Source: Paenibacillus sp. YN15
GTDB lineage: Bacteria; Bacillota; Bacilli; Paenibacillales; NBRC-103111
Direction: 5' to 3'
NCBI RefSeq assembly: GCF_003285005.1
Contig: NZ_QMFA01000024.1
Coordinates: forward strand, 1-64,000
DNA: 64,000 nucleotides
In this document: piece by piece, positions 34,622 to 42,598 of the stretch
Layout of the letters: each line of letters opens with the position of its first letter
Numbering within the stretch: the first letter of the stretch is position 1
Program-made: the position numbers and the translations under genes
Notes under the pieces: model-generated
Database searches by the model: none
What the model saw: the letters and a program-made list of their open reading frames with translations, nothing else
What the model was told of the DNA's origin: nothing

Positions 34622-35656
34622 TCACCCGTTCTGCCGGATTTTCCGCTTCTGCAGCAGATAGGCGAAGAACGGCGCGCCCAGCAGGGCCGTCACCACACCC
34701 AGGGGAATTTCCTTGGGCGACAGCACCATCCGGGCCAGCGTATCGGCCCACAGCACATAAATCCCCCCGGTCACCGCGGAAAGCGGCAGAATCAGCCGGT
34801 AGTCCGGACCTACCGTCAGCCGCACCAGATGCGGCACCACCAGGCCCACGAAGCCGATGACGCCGCAGACGGACACGGCAGCCGCCGTCAGCAGGGTGGA
34901 GACCAGGAGCACCACCAGCTTGGTCCGCTCCAGATCCACCCCCATATAGGCCGCCTGGCGCTCTCCCAGAGCCAGCAGATTCAGCTGCCGCACATACGCA
35001 CATAGAATAGCAAACCCCACAACGGCATACGGAAATAAAATTTGCGAATAAGACCAGTTGCGCATGGACAGGCTGCCCATGAGCCAATAGAGGATTTCGT
35101 TAACCACCTGGTTGGACATGCTGACCATCAGCGAGACGAAGGAGCTTAAGAAGGCGCTTACCACCACGCCGGACAGGACCATGGTTTCAATCCGGGTTTT
35201 GCCGCCGTGGGACGACAGGCGGAATACCGCGGCCAGCGTCAGCGAGCCGGTGAGGAAAGCCACCAGAGGAACCGTCCATTGCCCCAGCGCCTGCTGGTAC
35301 CCGAAGAGGATCAGGAAAGCGGCGCCTACGGAGCAGCCCGAGGCGACACCCAGGGTATACGGGTCAGCCAAGGGATTGCGCAGCACCCCCTGAAAGCCGG
35401 TGCCCGCCGCCCCCAGGGCAGCGCCTACCAGAATGGCCAGCACCACCCGGGCCAGCCGGATTTTGAAGATAATCTGCTCATGGGCCGCCGGCCAGTCCGG
35501 CGTCACAAGGCCGCCCAGTTGGGGCACCCGGGAGAACAGAATGCGCCAAACCTCCAGAAGCGGCAGTCTGGCGGAGCCAAGGGACAAGCTCACAATAACG
35601 GAGAAAAGAAGGAGCGCAACCGCCCCTCCTCCCCACATCAAAAGTCGTTTTTTCAT
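34622..35656 (-). CDS. btuC: Cobalamin/corrinoid ABC transporter permease
   Basis: FecCD-type permease with about ten membrane helices; 344 residues, full length. Family features include GAALGAAGTGFQGVLRNPLA, DPYTLGVASGCSVGAAF and the coupling-helix region LGERQAAYMGVDLERTK, plus GFVGLVVPHLVRL. The ATG follows the btuF stop by one base, so it is translationally coupled. A gap of 123 bp separates it from btuD. Confidence 0.94.
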   Translation of the reverse strand: MKKRLLMWGGGAVALLLFSVIVSLSLGSARLPLLEVWRILFSRVPQLGGLVTPDWPAAHEQIIFKIRLARVVLAILVGAALGAAGTGFQGVLRNPLADPYTLGVASGCSVGAAFLILFGYQQALGQWTVPLVAFLTGSLTLAAVFRLSSHGGKTRIETMVLSGVVVSAFLSSFVSLMVSMSNQVVNEILYWLMGSLSMRNWSYSQILFPYAVVGFAILCAYVRQLNLLALGERQAAYMGVDLERTKLVVLLVSTLLTAAAVSVCGVIGFVGLVVPHLVRLTVGPDYRLILPLSAVTGGIYVLWADTLARMVLSPKEIPLGVVTALLGAPFFAYLLQKRKIRQNG

Positions 35657-35657
35657 G

Positions 35658-36668
35658 TTATTTCACAAGCTCGGGGTGAACCGCCTTGGCGATCTCCAGA
35701 AGTCCCTGGGTCAGCCGGGGCCCCGAGCGGTTGGTCAGATTGGTATCAATGCCGTACATCCGGTTGTTCTTCAGCGCATCGGTGGTGGAGAAGCCCGCCC
35801 GGCTCCTAATGGTATCCGGCAGGGTTCCCATGCCTTCGCCCACGGAATAAATAATCACTTCCGGATTGGCCTTCACAATAGCCTCCGGGTCGATTTCATA
35901 CCAGCCTTTTTTGCCCGCGCCTACATTAATGCCTCCGGACAGCTCCACCATTTCGCTCAGGAACTCCCCGTCCCCTACCGTCCAGCCGGGGTTGAACTCC
36001 ATGTATACCCGCTTTTTGGGCGCATCCTTCACCAGGTCCTTGACCTTCTGAATGTCGCTGCGCATGGAATCGGCGGCCTTCTTGCTCTGCTCCTGCATGT
36101 TCATGATCTTGCCGTACAGCTCTATCCGCTGGATCGCTTCCTCCATGCTCTTGGGGTTGATGGCGAACACCTTTACGCCCAGATTGCGGAGAGCCTCCAC
36201 CGGCTTTTTGTTAAGGGACGAGGACGCGAACACCACATCCGGATTCAAAGCCAGCACAGATTCCACATTAGTGGTCAAATCCCCCACCTGTGCGATCTTC
36301 TTGGCCTCCGGCGGATAATCGCTCCACTTGTCCACACCAACGATACGGCTGCCTGCGCCAACGGCGAACAAACTCTCCGTTTCGCTGGGAACCAGCGTGA
36401 CGATCCGTTCGGGAGCTTTCTCGAATACAACCTCCGTATTGGTGGCATCCGTCACCTTGAGGGGGTATACGGTTTGCTGGGTCGCGGCCGCCCCTGTCGA
36501 AGCCGACGCCGCCGGGCTTGGCGAAGCCGTCGTTGCCCCCGCTGTGGGGGAGCTTGTCCCCTCTGCATTGTTGTCCTTGCCTCCGCAGCCGGTCAAGGCC
36601 AGCGAAGCCGCCAGGACCAGCGCCATAGCCCAACCTGAGGTTTTCTTCCATGTCCAATCTGCAACCAT
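35658..36668 (-). CDS. btuF: Cobalamin/corrinoid-binding lipoprotein
   Basis: Extracellular binding protein of the B12 importer. The 336-residue product has a lipoprotein signal ending LALTGC (Cys28), a Ser/Thr/Ala/Pro spacer to about residue 65, and a class III binding fold: RIVTLVPSETESLFAVGAG, VVGVDKW-like IVGVDKWSDYPPEAKK, and LALNPDVVFASSS. ATGGAGGAA precedes the start by about 5 nt. It is the first gene after a cobalamin riboswitch, so it should be expressed when B12 is scarce. Confidence 0.93.
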   Translation of the reverse strand: MVADWTWKKTSGWAMALVLAASLALTGCGGKDNNAEGTSSPTAGATTASPSPAASASTGAAATQQTVYPLKVTDATNTEVVFEKAPERIVTLVPSETESLFAVGAGSRIVGVDKWSDYPPEAKKIAQVGDLTTNVESVLALNPDVVFASSSLNKKPVEALRNLGVKVFAINPKSMEEAIQRIELYGKIMNMQEQSKKAADSMRSDIQKVKDLVKDAPKKRVYMEFNPGWTVGDGEFLSEMVELSGGINVGAGKKGWYEIDPEAIVKANPEVIIYSVGEGMGTLPDTIRSRAGFSTTDALKNNRMYGIDTNLTNRSGPRLTQGLLEIAKAVHPELVK

Positions 36669-36707
36669 GTCTATTCCTCCATTTGCATATTTTCCGCCAT
36701 TAGGGCG

Positions 36708-36860
36708 TGTCTGACAACCCGCTTGAGGGCATCTTTCACCGCCTTTTCGCCCCGAGCTATCGTTACTTCCGCTTGACGTACCCCCGGTACGCCTTCACGA
36801 AAGTGCCTTGCCTGGAACGAAAATTTGGGCGTTAGCTGCTCCCCTTGGAGTTATCAGACA
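36708..36860. repeat. 153-bp inverted-repeat element in the btuF leader
   Basis: The ends are TGTCTGACAAC (36708-36718) and GTTATCAGACA (36850-36860), inverted with one mismatch. Inside, TTTTCGCCCC... and GGAACGAAAA flank a long imperfect hairpin with centre GTACCCCCGGTAC. It has no coding capacity. It resembles a miniature element or a large intergenic palindrome. Confidence 0.65.
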
Positions 36861-36895
36861 AGCCCCAGCTGATCTTTCCCATGGAGATTCACGCG

Positions 36896-36932
36896 AAAAA
36901 GCCCCCAGCCGCTAACGAGACCGGAGGCGAGC
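36896..36932 (-). terminator. Attenuator downstream of the cobalamin riboswitch
   Basis: Minus strand GCCTCCGGTC, loop, GCGGCTGGGGGC followed by TTTTT; a stem of about 10 bp including G-T pairs. It lies between the aptamer and btuF and is the likely expression platform. Confidence 0.75.
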
Positions 36933-37024
36933 AAATCAAGGACAAAACGGAATGCCGCAAGCATTCCCATTTAAGTGCGCATGATTAGCCTGATCCTTTT
37001 CCTCGAAGGATTTCGCAGCTTGTA

Positions 37025-37215
37025 TCCAAAGGCAGGTCTCCTGACTCGCGGGTTAATGACTTGCCCAGCCTTCCCATTCACGCTTTTCACTGGCGCAAAC
37101 AGTGGCTCTCTTCATCGGGCTCATCCCCAGCTCACAGTGGCGGGACCGTGCCGGCTTCGACCGGCTTCCCTATTAACCCTTGCACCGCATGCGGCGCGAA
37201 GGGACCCTTGGATAA
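37025..37215 (-). promoter_or_regulatory. Cobalamin riboswitch
   Basis: The minus strand reads AAGGGTTAATAGGGAAGCCGG, then CACGGTCCCGCCACTGTGA, GGATGAGCC and the B12 box AGTCAGGAGACCTGCC (37031-37046). These are the conserved blocks of the cobalamin aptamer. It precedes the attenuator and btuFCD. Confidence 0.95.
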
Positions 37216-37264
37216 AGAATCGATTATGGATTAATGATGACGGGCGGATGTTTGAAACAACCCT

Positions 37265-37293
37265 ATGTTACCTTCGGGGCGACGGGAAGTCAA
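37265..37293 (-). promoter_or_regulatory. Promoter of the cobalamin operon
   Basis: Minus strand -35 TTGACT (37288-37293), exactly 17 bp, -10 TAACAT (37265-37270); predicted start near 37258, so the leader to btuF is about 590 nt. Confidence 0.7.
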
Positions 37294-37313
37294 GGCGAAG
37301 TGACGCCCCGTGC

Positions 37314-37592
37314 TTAAAGGCGCGTACGGATAAACATATAGTCATTCAGAAGCAGGTCCAGCCTCTTGCTGATCTCGATCACCTTGGGATCGGTGAGGGA
37401 TTCCTCCACACTGGCGGCTTGCTCCAGCCGGGTGCGCAGCATATAGATCTCTTCCTCCAGCCCCGCTGCCCTCTGCCGGAGGCGGCCAACTTGGGCCCGG
37501 GCAGCCAAACGGACAGGCTTGTTCCCCAAGTTCCTGCTTACGCGAACCGGAACGGCTTTTGAGTAAGAGCGAAAAGAAGAACCCGGTGCCAT
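37314..37592 (-). CDS. Spo0E-family aspartyl-phosphate phosphatase
   Basis: A 92-residue protein whose last 45 residues match Spo0E: two helices LEEEIYMLRTRLEQAA and VIEISKRLDLLLNDYM with the SxxLD motif. Family members dephosphorylate Spo0A~P and delay sporulation. About 40 basic N-terminal residues extend past the usual short form. ATG at 37592 lies 7 nt after GGGGAGGG. Its 3' end adjoins the cobalamin operon promoter. Confidence 0.8.
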   Translation of the reverse strand: MAPGSSFRSYSKAVPVRVSRNLGNKPVRLAARAQVGRLRQRAAGLEEEIYMLRTRLEQAASVEESLTDPKVIEISKRLDLLLNDYMFIRTRL

Positions 37593-37742
37593 TCCAATTC
37601 CCTCCCCATCCTTTTGACAAAAACAGACGGCTTGCCTGAATTGTGCACGATTGCAACCGGCCAAGCCCTACTCCCAATATACCAGTTAATTCCTGAAAAG
37701 GGAAGGCGAAATGCCCGGTTGCCGGGGAGTGATGCAGGGCTT

Positions 37743-38939
37743 TTACCCTACTTGTGATAGCTTCGCCATAAACTTTCCAATACGTTCCAACGCCTCCAAA
37801 AGCTGATTAACAGAAGTGGCGTAAGAGCAGCGCAAAAAGCCCTCTCCGCCCAGTCCGAATACATGCCCCGGCACCGCGGCGACCTTCGCTTCGTTCAGCA
37901 GCCGGAAAGCGAATTCCTCCGAGGTGAGGCCTGTGGAGGAAATGCAGGGGAATGCGTAAAATGCGCCCTGCGGCTCATGGCAGTCCATGCCGATATCCCG
38001 GAAGCCCTTGACCACCAGCCGTCGGCGCTGGTTGTAGGACTCCATCATCCGGTCCTTTTCCTCCATGCCGTTCTTAAGCGCCTCCAACGCCGCCACTTGG
38101 CCCATAATCGGAGCGCACATGACAGTGTACTGGTGGATTTTGAGCATGGCGGCAATGAGCTCACGGTGTCCGCAGATGTAGCCCATTCTCCAGCCGGTCA
38201 TGGCGAAGGCCTTGGAAAAACCGCTGACCAAGAGCGTCCGGTCCTTCATTCCCGGCAGAGAAGCGAAGCTGCAATGGTTCCGGTCATAGGAGAGCTCGGC
38301 GTAAATTTCGTCGGAAATCACCAGAAGATCATGCTCCTCCACCAGCTTGGCGATAGGCAGCATCTCTTCATAGGTCATGACGCTTCCGGTAGGATTGTTG
38401 GGATAACAAAGAATCAGCACCTTGGAGTGCGGCGTAATCTTGGCCTTCAGGCTTTCGGCCGTCAGCTTGAAGCCGTCCTTGGCGAAGGTTTCGATGCCTA
38501 CCGCCACTCCCCCGCCGATGGTGGTGATGGGGCTGTAGGATACGTAGCAGGGCTCCGGAATGAGAATCTCGTCTCCCGGATTAATCAGCGCCCGGAGCGC
38601 CAGGTCAATGGCTTCGCTGCCGCCGACGGTGACGATCATCTCATGGGCCGGGTCATAAGCCACATGAAACCGCTCATACAGATATTCGCCGATGGCCTCC
38701 CGCAGCTCGGGCATGCCGGCATTGGAGGTATATTGGGTTTTGCCCCGCTCCAGCGAATAGACGCAGGCCTCCCGGACATGCCAGGGAGTGATGAAATCAG
38801 GCTCGCCCACCCCCAGGGAGATGATGCCCGCATCCTTGCTGGCGCTCACCAGATCGAAAAACCTGCGAATCCCCGAGGGCGGTATGGCCCTGACCCGGGG
38901 AGTTAAATAACGCTCCATGGAATCCAGCTTGGATGTCAT
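37743..38939 (-). CDS. alaT: PLP-dependent aminotransferase, probable alanine transaminase
   Basis: A 398-residue class I aminotransferase. The PLP lysine is in VSGFSKAFAMTGWRMGY; other family features are SLGVGEPDF, CYPNNPTGSV and DEIYAELSYD. With the Lrp-type gene upstream it matches the alaR-alaT (yugG-yugH) pair of Bacillus subtilis, where the enzyme interconverts alanine and pyruvate. GGAGG lies 12 nt before the ATG, a little far; a start 7 codons later is possible. A 600-bp AT-rich gap with repeats separates it from alaR. Confidence 0.88.
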   Translation of the reverse strand: MTSKLDSMERYLTPRVRAIPPSGIRRFFDLVSASKDAGIISLGVGEPDFITPWHVREACVYSLERGKTQYTSNAGMPELREAIGEYLYERFHVAYDPAHEMIVTVGGSEAIDLALRALINPGDEILIPEPCYVSYSPITTIGGGVAVGIETFAKDGFKLTAESLKAKITPHSKVLILCYPNNPTGSVMTYEEMLPIAKLVEEHDLLVISDEIYAELSYDRNHCSFASLPGMKDRTLLVSGFSKAFAMTGWRMGYICGHRELIAAMLKIHQYTVMCAPIMGQVAALEALKNGMEEKDRMMESYNQRRRLVVKGFRDIGMDCHEPQGAFYAFPCISSTGLTSEEFAFRLLNEAKVAAVPGHVFGLGGEGFLRCSYATSVNQLLEALERIGKFMAKLSQVG

Positions 38940-38968
38940 GCTTTATCGTAACCTCCGCTCTACGTAAA

Positions 38969-39012
38969 TCCCCCAAAAGTGACAAGACACTTTGAAACGA
39001 ATTCCGAATACT
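38969..39012 (-). repeat. Inverted CCCAAAAGT...ACTTTTGGG element upstream of alaT
   Basis: CCCAAAAGT (38972-38980) and ACTTTTGGG (near 39010-39018) are inverted; the left arm plus flank is the 16-nt sequence also found at 73-88. It may form a hairpin in the alaT leader. Confidence 0.4.
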
Positions 39013-39232
39013 TTTGGGAAGCCCCTATTATAAATATGGAACCATTTATTTTCGGTAACTACTCAGCTATCTGTTTGGAAAAATGGTGTGTTAAAGAGAC
39101 TTAGGAGCCTTTATTGTCTGCCGCGGGCATATTCCGCTCCCTATTCCAAATTGCTGTTACCTGCTTTTAGTAACAACATCTCTGATGTATGGTAGATGGT
39201 GGTGTGATGCTGGAGATATGGAATATCCATAA

Positions 39233-39412
39233 TGTAAAAATACATCTATTTCATGAGTCAGCTACTGGAACGGAGGGTCATCCTGCAAAAGTACATCTAT
39301 TTCACGCAGATTTTAGCTTTTGGACGGTTTCAAACGAAAATAACTGCACTTTTGCATGATCGGAGCGAACAAGTGGACTCACAGCCAAAAATAACTGCAC
39401 TTTTGCATGATA
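39233..39412. repeat. Repeats with TGCAAAAGT / ACTTTTGCA cores
   Basis: TGCAAAAGTACATCTATTTC (about 39283-39302) is inverted relative to AAATAACTGCACTTTTGCAT, which occurs twice (about 39340 and 39392). A partial copy AATACATCTATTTCATGA lies near 39238. The 38940-39535 gap has no convincing gene. Confidence 0.7.
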
Positions 39413-39535
39413 ACATTGGCAGATGCTGGAGCCACGGCAGGATGGCGCTCAAGACAGTCAGGGTGTTACGAACAATAACTAAGCAGTTACCATTTTCGTT
39501 AAATCAATCTATATACCAAACTCAGACGGACCGGA

Positions 39536-40027
39536 TTACGGAGCAATCATCAGCCGGTTGTCATCCTCATGGTCCTCGAACACAACGCCGTCCTGTTTGT
39601 ATTTTTTGAGAATAAAGTGGGTTTTGGTAGACAATACCCGATCGATGGAGGACAGCCGCTGAGACACGAACAACGCCACTTCCTTCAAATTATGGCCCTC
39701 CACTTCAACCAGCAGATCATAGGCTCCGGACATGAGATAAAGGGTCTTCACCTCAGGGAACAGGTAAATCCGCTCGGCAATGGCGTCGAAGCCCCTGCCC
39801 CGCTCCGGCGTAATCTGCACCTCGATCAGCGCAGTAACCTTGTCATCCTCCACCTTGCTCCAATTGACAACGGGCGCGTACTTGACGATGACCTTCTCCG
39901 TCTCCAGCTCCGCAATCGCCGTCAGCACCTCCTCCACCGGCGCCCCCAGCATGGTCGCAACAAGTTCCGGCGCCCGGCGGGCGTCCTCGTTCAGAATCTC
40001 CAGAACCTTGGATTTCAGTTCAGTCAT
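39536..40027 (-). CDS. alaR: Lrp/AsnC-family transcriptional regulator
   Basis: A 163-residue regulator with an N-terminal winged helix (KVLEILNEDARRAPELVATM, about residues 6-25) and a C-terminal ligand-binding RAM domain (LIEVQITPERGRGFDAIAER, LMSGAYDLLVEVEG). By synteny with the B. subtilis alaR-alaT pair it probably controls alaT in response to alanine. GGGAG lies about 11 nt before the ATG. A candidate operator CATGTTAACACATG is found at 40095-40108 upstream. Confidence 0.87.
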   Translation of the reverse strand: MTELKSKVLEILNEDARRAPELVATMLGAPVEEVLTAIAELETEKVIVKYAPVVNWSKVEDDKVTALIEVQITPERGRGFDAIAERIYLFPEVKTLYLMSGAYDLLVEVEGHNLKEVALFVSQRLSSIDRVLSTKTHFILKKYKQDGVVFEDHEDDNRLMIAP

Positions 40028-40094
40028 GTTTCGATCAGCTCCCTAAAATAATGGCTTAAGTGATAGCAACTTGAAAATGTTGCTAATGCAGTTC

Positions 40095-40108
40095 ATGTTA
40101 ACACATGT
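40095..40108. promoter_or_regulatory. Candidate operator upstream of alaR
   Basis: CATGTTAACACATG carries CATGT/ACATG arms around TAAC, about 70 nt before the alaR start. Lrp-family proteins bind such short dyads and autoregulate; the assignment is inference. Confidence 0.3.
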
Positions 40109-40239
40109 TTGCCCGAGATACCATATCCTCAGCTCTATTCCCAAGACAGTTTCGTATGGTTACAAAAAGCCTCAAAAACACTCTACGGACCCTGGTTCCC
40201 GTATTTCTCAAAAATTCGCCTATTTTCCCCCGAAGCGGT

Positions 40240-40268
40240 TTGTCTACGATAAAGTGATCCGATATAAT
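40240..40268 (+). promoter_or_regulatory. Promoter of the Fic gene
   Basis: TTGTCT (40240-40245), 17-bp spacer, perfect TATAAT (40263-40268). Confidence 0.75.
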
Positions 40269-40312
40269 GGGAACATAAATTGAAATGTGTACGGAAGAAG
40301 GTGCAGAGTAAC

Positions 40313-41023
40313 ATGAAACCGAAATACCAAATGACGGTCGAACAAAACATTTTTGTAGCCAAGCGAAACATTATTGATTATATATGGAAAAGCGTCAAGT
40401 TAGAGGGCTTTGCCGTCACCTATCCCGATACCGAAGCCATTTTCAATGGGTTAAGCGTTCCTGGAATCAAAGTGAATGAAATTGTCGGGGTAAACAACCT
40501 AAAGCATGCTTGGCAATTCATTTTGGATAACCTGGATTACCAGATTGACTTCTCCTACATTTGCAAAATCAATCAATTGGTTGGTGGAGACAATCTGATT
40601 GTTCAGGCAGGATATTTACGGAAGGTTCCTGTTTCCAGCGGCGGTACAACCTGGCGGCCTGATATGCCTGATGAAACGCAGATCAAAGAGGAATTATCTG
40701 CTTTTCTTGCCGTTGAAAGTCCTACAGAGCGAGCCATTACCTTGATGCTTTATCTGATGAGAAAACAGATGTTTCTGGACGGCAACAAGCGTACCGCTAT
40801 GCTTTCCGCCAATCAAGTGATGATCTCCTCAGGTTGTGGCGTTATCTCCATCCCCATTGAGCATCAACGAGCTTTCACTGGCTTATTGGTGCACTATTAC
40901 GAGACGAACGACATGGAAGAATTGAAGGCGTTTATGTATGAATACTGTATTGACGGGATTCAATTTGATCCTATTCATGAAACGGATCGCCCTGCTCCAG
41001 ATGAAGAAGAGATGGAGCCTTAA
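40313..41023 (+). CDS. Fic-family protein with Gln in place of the catalytic His
   Basis: A 236-residue Fic-fold protein. Fic enzymes usually transfer AMP from ATP to a target through the motif HxFx(D/E)GNxxR. Here the motif reads QMFLDGNKRTA (Gln152, Phe154, Asp156, Asn158, Arg160), so the His base is replaced. An N-terminal inhibitory motif SxxxEG is intact (Ser27-Val-Lys-Leu-Glu31-Gly32). As I recall, related Firmicute proteins share QxFxDGNKRTA, so this may be a subfamily trait. ATG at 40313 lies 9 nt after GAAGGTG. It has its own promoter and terminator and no antitoxin-like partner. It lies in the AT-rich island. Confidence 0.85.
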   Translation: MKPKYQMTVEQNIFVAKRNIIDYIWKSVKLEGFAVTYPDTEAIFNGLSVPGIKVNEIVGVNNLKHAWQFILDNLDYQIDFSYICKINQLVGGDNLIVQAGYLRKVPVSSGGTTWRPDMPDETQIKEELSAFLAVESPTERAITLMLYLMRKQMFLDGNKRTAMLSANQVMISSGCGVISIPIEHQRAFTGLLVHYYETNDMEELKAFMYEYCIDGIQFDPIHETDRPAPDEEEMEP

Positions 41024-41045
41024 GCCCATTAAAACCTACGATAAA

Positions 41046-41076
41046 GAGCCGTTTCCTCTTGGGAAATGGCTTTTTG
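41046..41076 (+). terminator. Terminator of the Fic gene
   Basis: AGCCGTTTCC, loop TCTTG, GGAAATGGCT then T5. Confidence 0.85.
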
Positions 41077-41126
41077 CTTTATCTTCAGCAGAAAGGGGAA
41101 TCCTCCAGTGGTGTCTTTGCGGCTGT

Positions 41127-42170
41127 CTACTTCTTCCCACTCTCCAGCACCGTTACATCTGTATCGTCCATCCATACGGTGCCGACCCAGGTATCCAGCA
41201 GATACCAATGGCCAATTTGCCCCTTTACCGTCACTGTCTGGGGACTAAGCTCGGCAACGGGTGTTGCGCCGGCAAACGGCCGCTGGTAGAGCGGCTTGAC
41301 TGCGTTCAGCATTACTGCTGTGGAAACCGGCTGATATTCCCCGAACAATACTCCCTGCCCGTTATTCCAGCCCCCATCCCCGTTGGCAATCCAGCCTTCT
41401 GCGCCGTCGGCCGTTTTGATATGGTACCAATTGCGCCAATGCTCGTCGCTGACCACCTGCTGGGGAGTCATCGTTACATGAAAAGTACGCTGATTATTCT
41501 CCGGCCACAGGTACAGAACCCCAGCCCCCGGCAAATAAAGGGGGATGGTTTCTTTCACAGTTTCAGGCGCCGGTTTCATTATGTCCCGGCCATTAATCCA
41601 TTGGGGCCCAAGCCAGGTATCGATCAAATACCGATGAGAGCCAGCATAATAAAGTCCAATTGTCTTTTCACGTACATGAACAGTTTGCGGTGCGACTATC
41701 CCTAGCTCATTTCCGGCCTCGTCATAAATATATCCGTCTCTTAACAGCTCATAATCGTCATCTCGAAGCTCATTGTAGCGGGTTTGCAGCGGAAAAATCC
41801 ACTTCGGCCCCAGCCAGGTATCCACCTGCAGCCACTGGCCATAAAGGGGTGCCTTCATATTATTGAAATCATCGACAGTAATCAATTCCCCTTCAGCCAG
41901 AACGGTCAATACCTGCGGGGAAATCTCCATCCCGGAGGAAGCAGCATCCTTCTCCGCGGTATATAGCGGCAGCGGGTCCAGCGTGCGGATCTGATACGGG
42001 TTGAACCGGTCAATATTATAAGTGCTGGAAACAACCGAAGCACCGACTCCAGCAGCCGCTGGCTCCTGCGCATGGACGAAGCCTCCTCCTGCCAACGAGG
42101 TCGCTATCAGCAGCAAAGCCATAATAAACGTGGCATAGCCGCGCATCTTATTTCCAAAACCTATAAGCAT
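41127..42170 (-). CDS. Secreted protein with SH3-like (GW-type) repeats
   Basis: A 347-residue secreted protein: hydrophobic signal segment (about residues 9-35, likely cleavage after VHA), then at least four repeated modules each ending in a Trp motif: LQVDTWLGPKWI, YLIDTWLGPQWI, WYHIKTADGAEGWI and WYLLDTWVGTVWM. Such SH3-like repeats bind cell-wall polymers. No catalytic domain is seen, so a wall-associated binding or sensing role is likely. AAGGAG lies about 11 nt before the ATG at 42170 (an adjacent TTG has better spacing). Confidence 0.8.
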   Translation of the reverse strand: MLIGFGNKMRGYATFIMALLLIATSLAGGGFVHAQEPAAAGVGASVVSSTYNIDRFNPYQIRTLDPLPLYTAEKDAASSGMEISPQVLTVLAEGELITVDDFNNMKAPLYGQWLQVDTWLGPKWIFPLQTRYNELRDDDYELLRDGYIYDEAGNELGIVAPQTVHVREKTIGLYYAGSHRYLIDTWLGPQWINGRDIMKPAPETVKETIPLYLPGAGVLYLWPENNQRTFHVTMTPQQVVSDEHWRNWYHIKTADGAEGWIANGDGGWNNGQGVLFGEYQPVSTAVMLNAVKPLYQRPFAGATPVAELSPQTVTVKGQIGHWYLLDTWVGTVWMDDTDVTVLESGKK

Positions 42171-42251
42171 CAATCCATCATCTCCTTCCTTTTTATGTAA
42201 TGTAGACGTAAACGCCATCAAAAGGTTGCTTGTCCACACATGCCTAAAAAC

Positions 42252-42290
42252 AAAAAAGCACATCCGCAATCTAGCAGATGTACTTTTTCT
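42252..42290 (-). terminator. Terminator after the 62-codon gene
   Basis: Minus strand AGTACATC, 12-nt loop, GATGTGCT then T6; about 36 nt after the small-gene stop. Confidence 0.75.
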
Positions 42291-42325
42291 CCTTCATTTG
42301 GTAGAATTAGACTTGGAAATAGAAA

Positions 42326-42514
42326 TCAGTCCCAGTTAGCAAGCAATTCATCTCTCCGAGAGCTTTTAAAAACATGTCCCTCAAAAACTTTGTTAATTAT
42401 CTTGGTTTCTCCGGAAGGAAGCGTTTCCTCTATATTCCGGAAGGAAGCAGGGAGGACCGTTTTTTTCACCCTGACTATTTGAGGCAAATGAAAAGACAAT
42501 TGAATTGCTTCCAT
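42326..42514 (-). CDS. Small protein of 62 residues, divergent from the ComP-like kinase
   Basis: A short AT-rich gene with AAAGGGGTG 5 nt before its ATG and its own terminator, both supporting expression. The product starts MEAIQLSFHLPQIVR and ends RRDELLANWD. It has no signal peptide and I know no homologue. The Trp one residue from the C-terminus and the length recall ComX pheromone precursors (55-73 residues with a C-terminal Trp peptide), and it lies back-to-back with a ComP-like kinase. Against this: no comQ gene and no typical ComX N-terminus. Treat it as hypothetical. Confidence 0.5.
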   Translation of the reverse strand: MEAIQLSFHLPQIVRVKKTVLPASFRNIEETLPSGETKIINKVFEGHVFKSSRRDELLANWD

Positions 42515-42598
42515 AATGACACCCCTTTATTAAAATAGAATATGGGAACTTACACCATTAATATTATCAGAAATTTTAGACTTTGAGAACAAGGGTCG

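Noticed and set aside
39253-39609. Open reading frame of 118 codons on the plus strand
   Set aside because: It crosses the TGCAAAAGT repeats and then the antisense of alaR; no start signal is seen.
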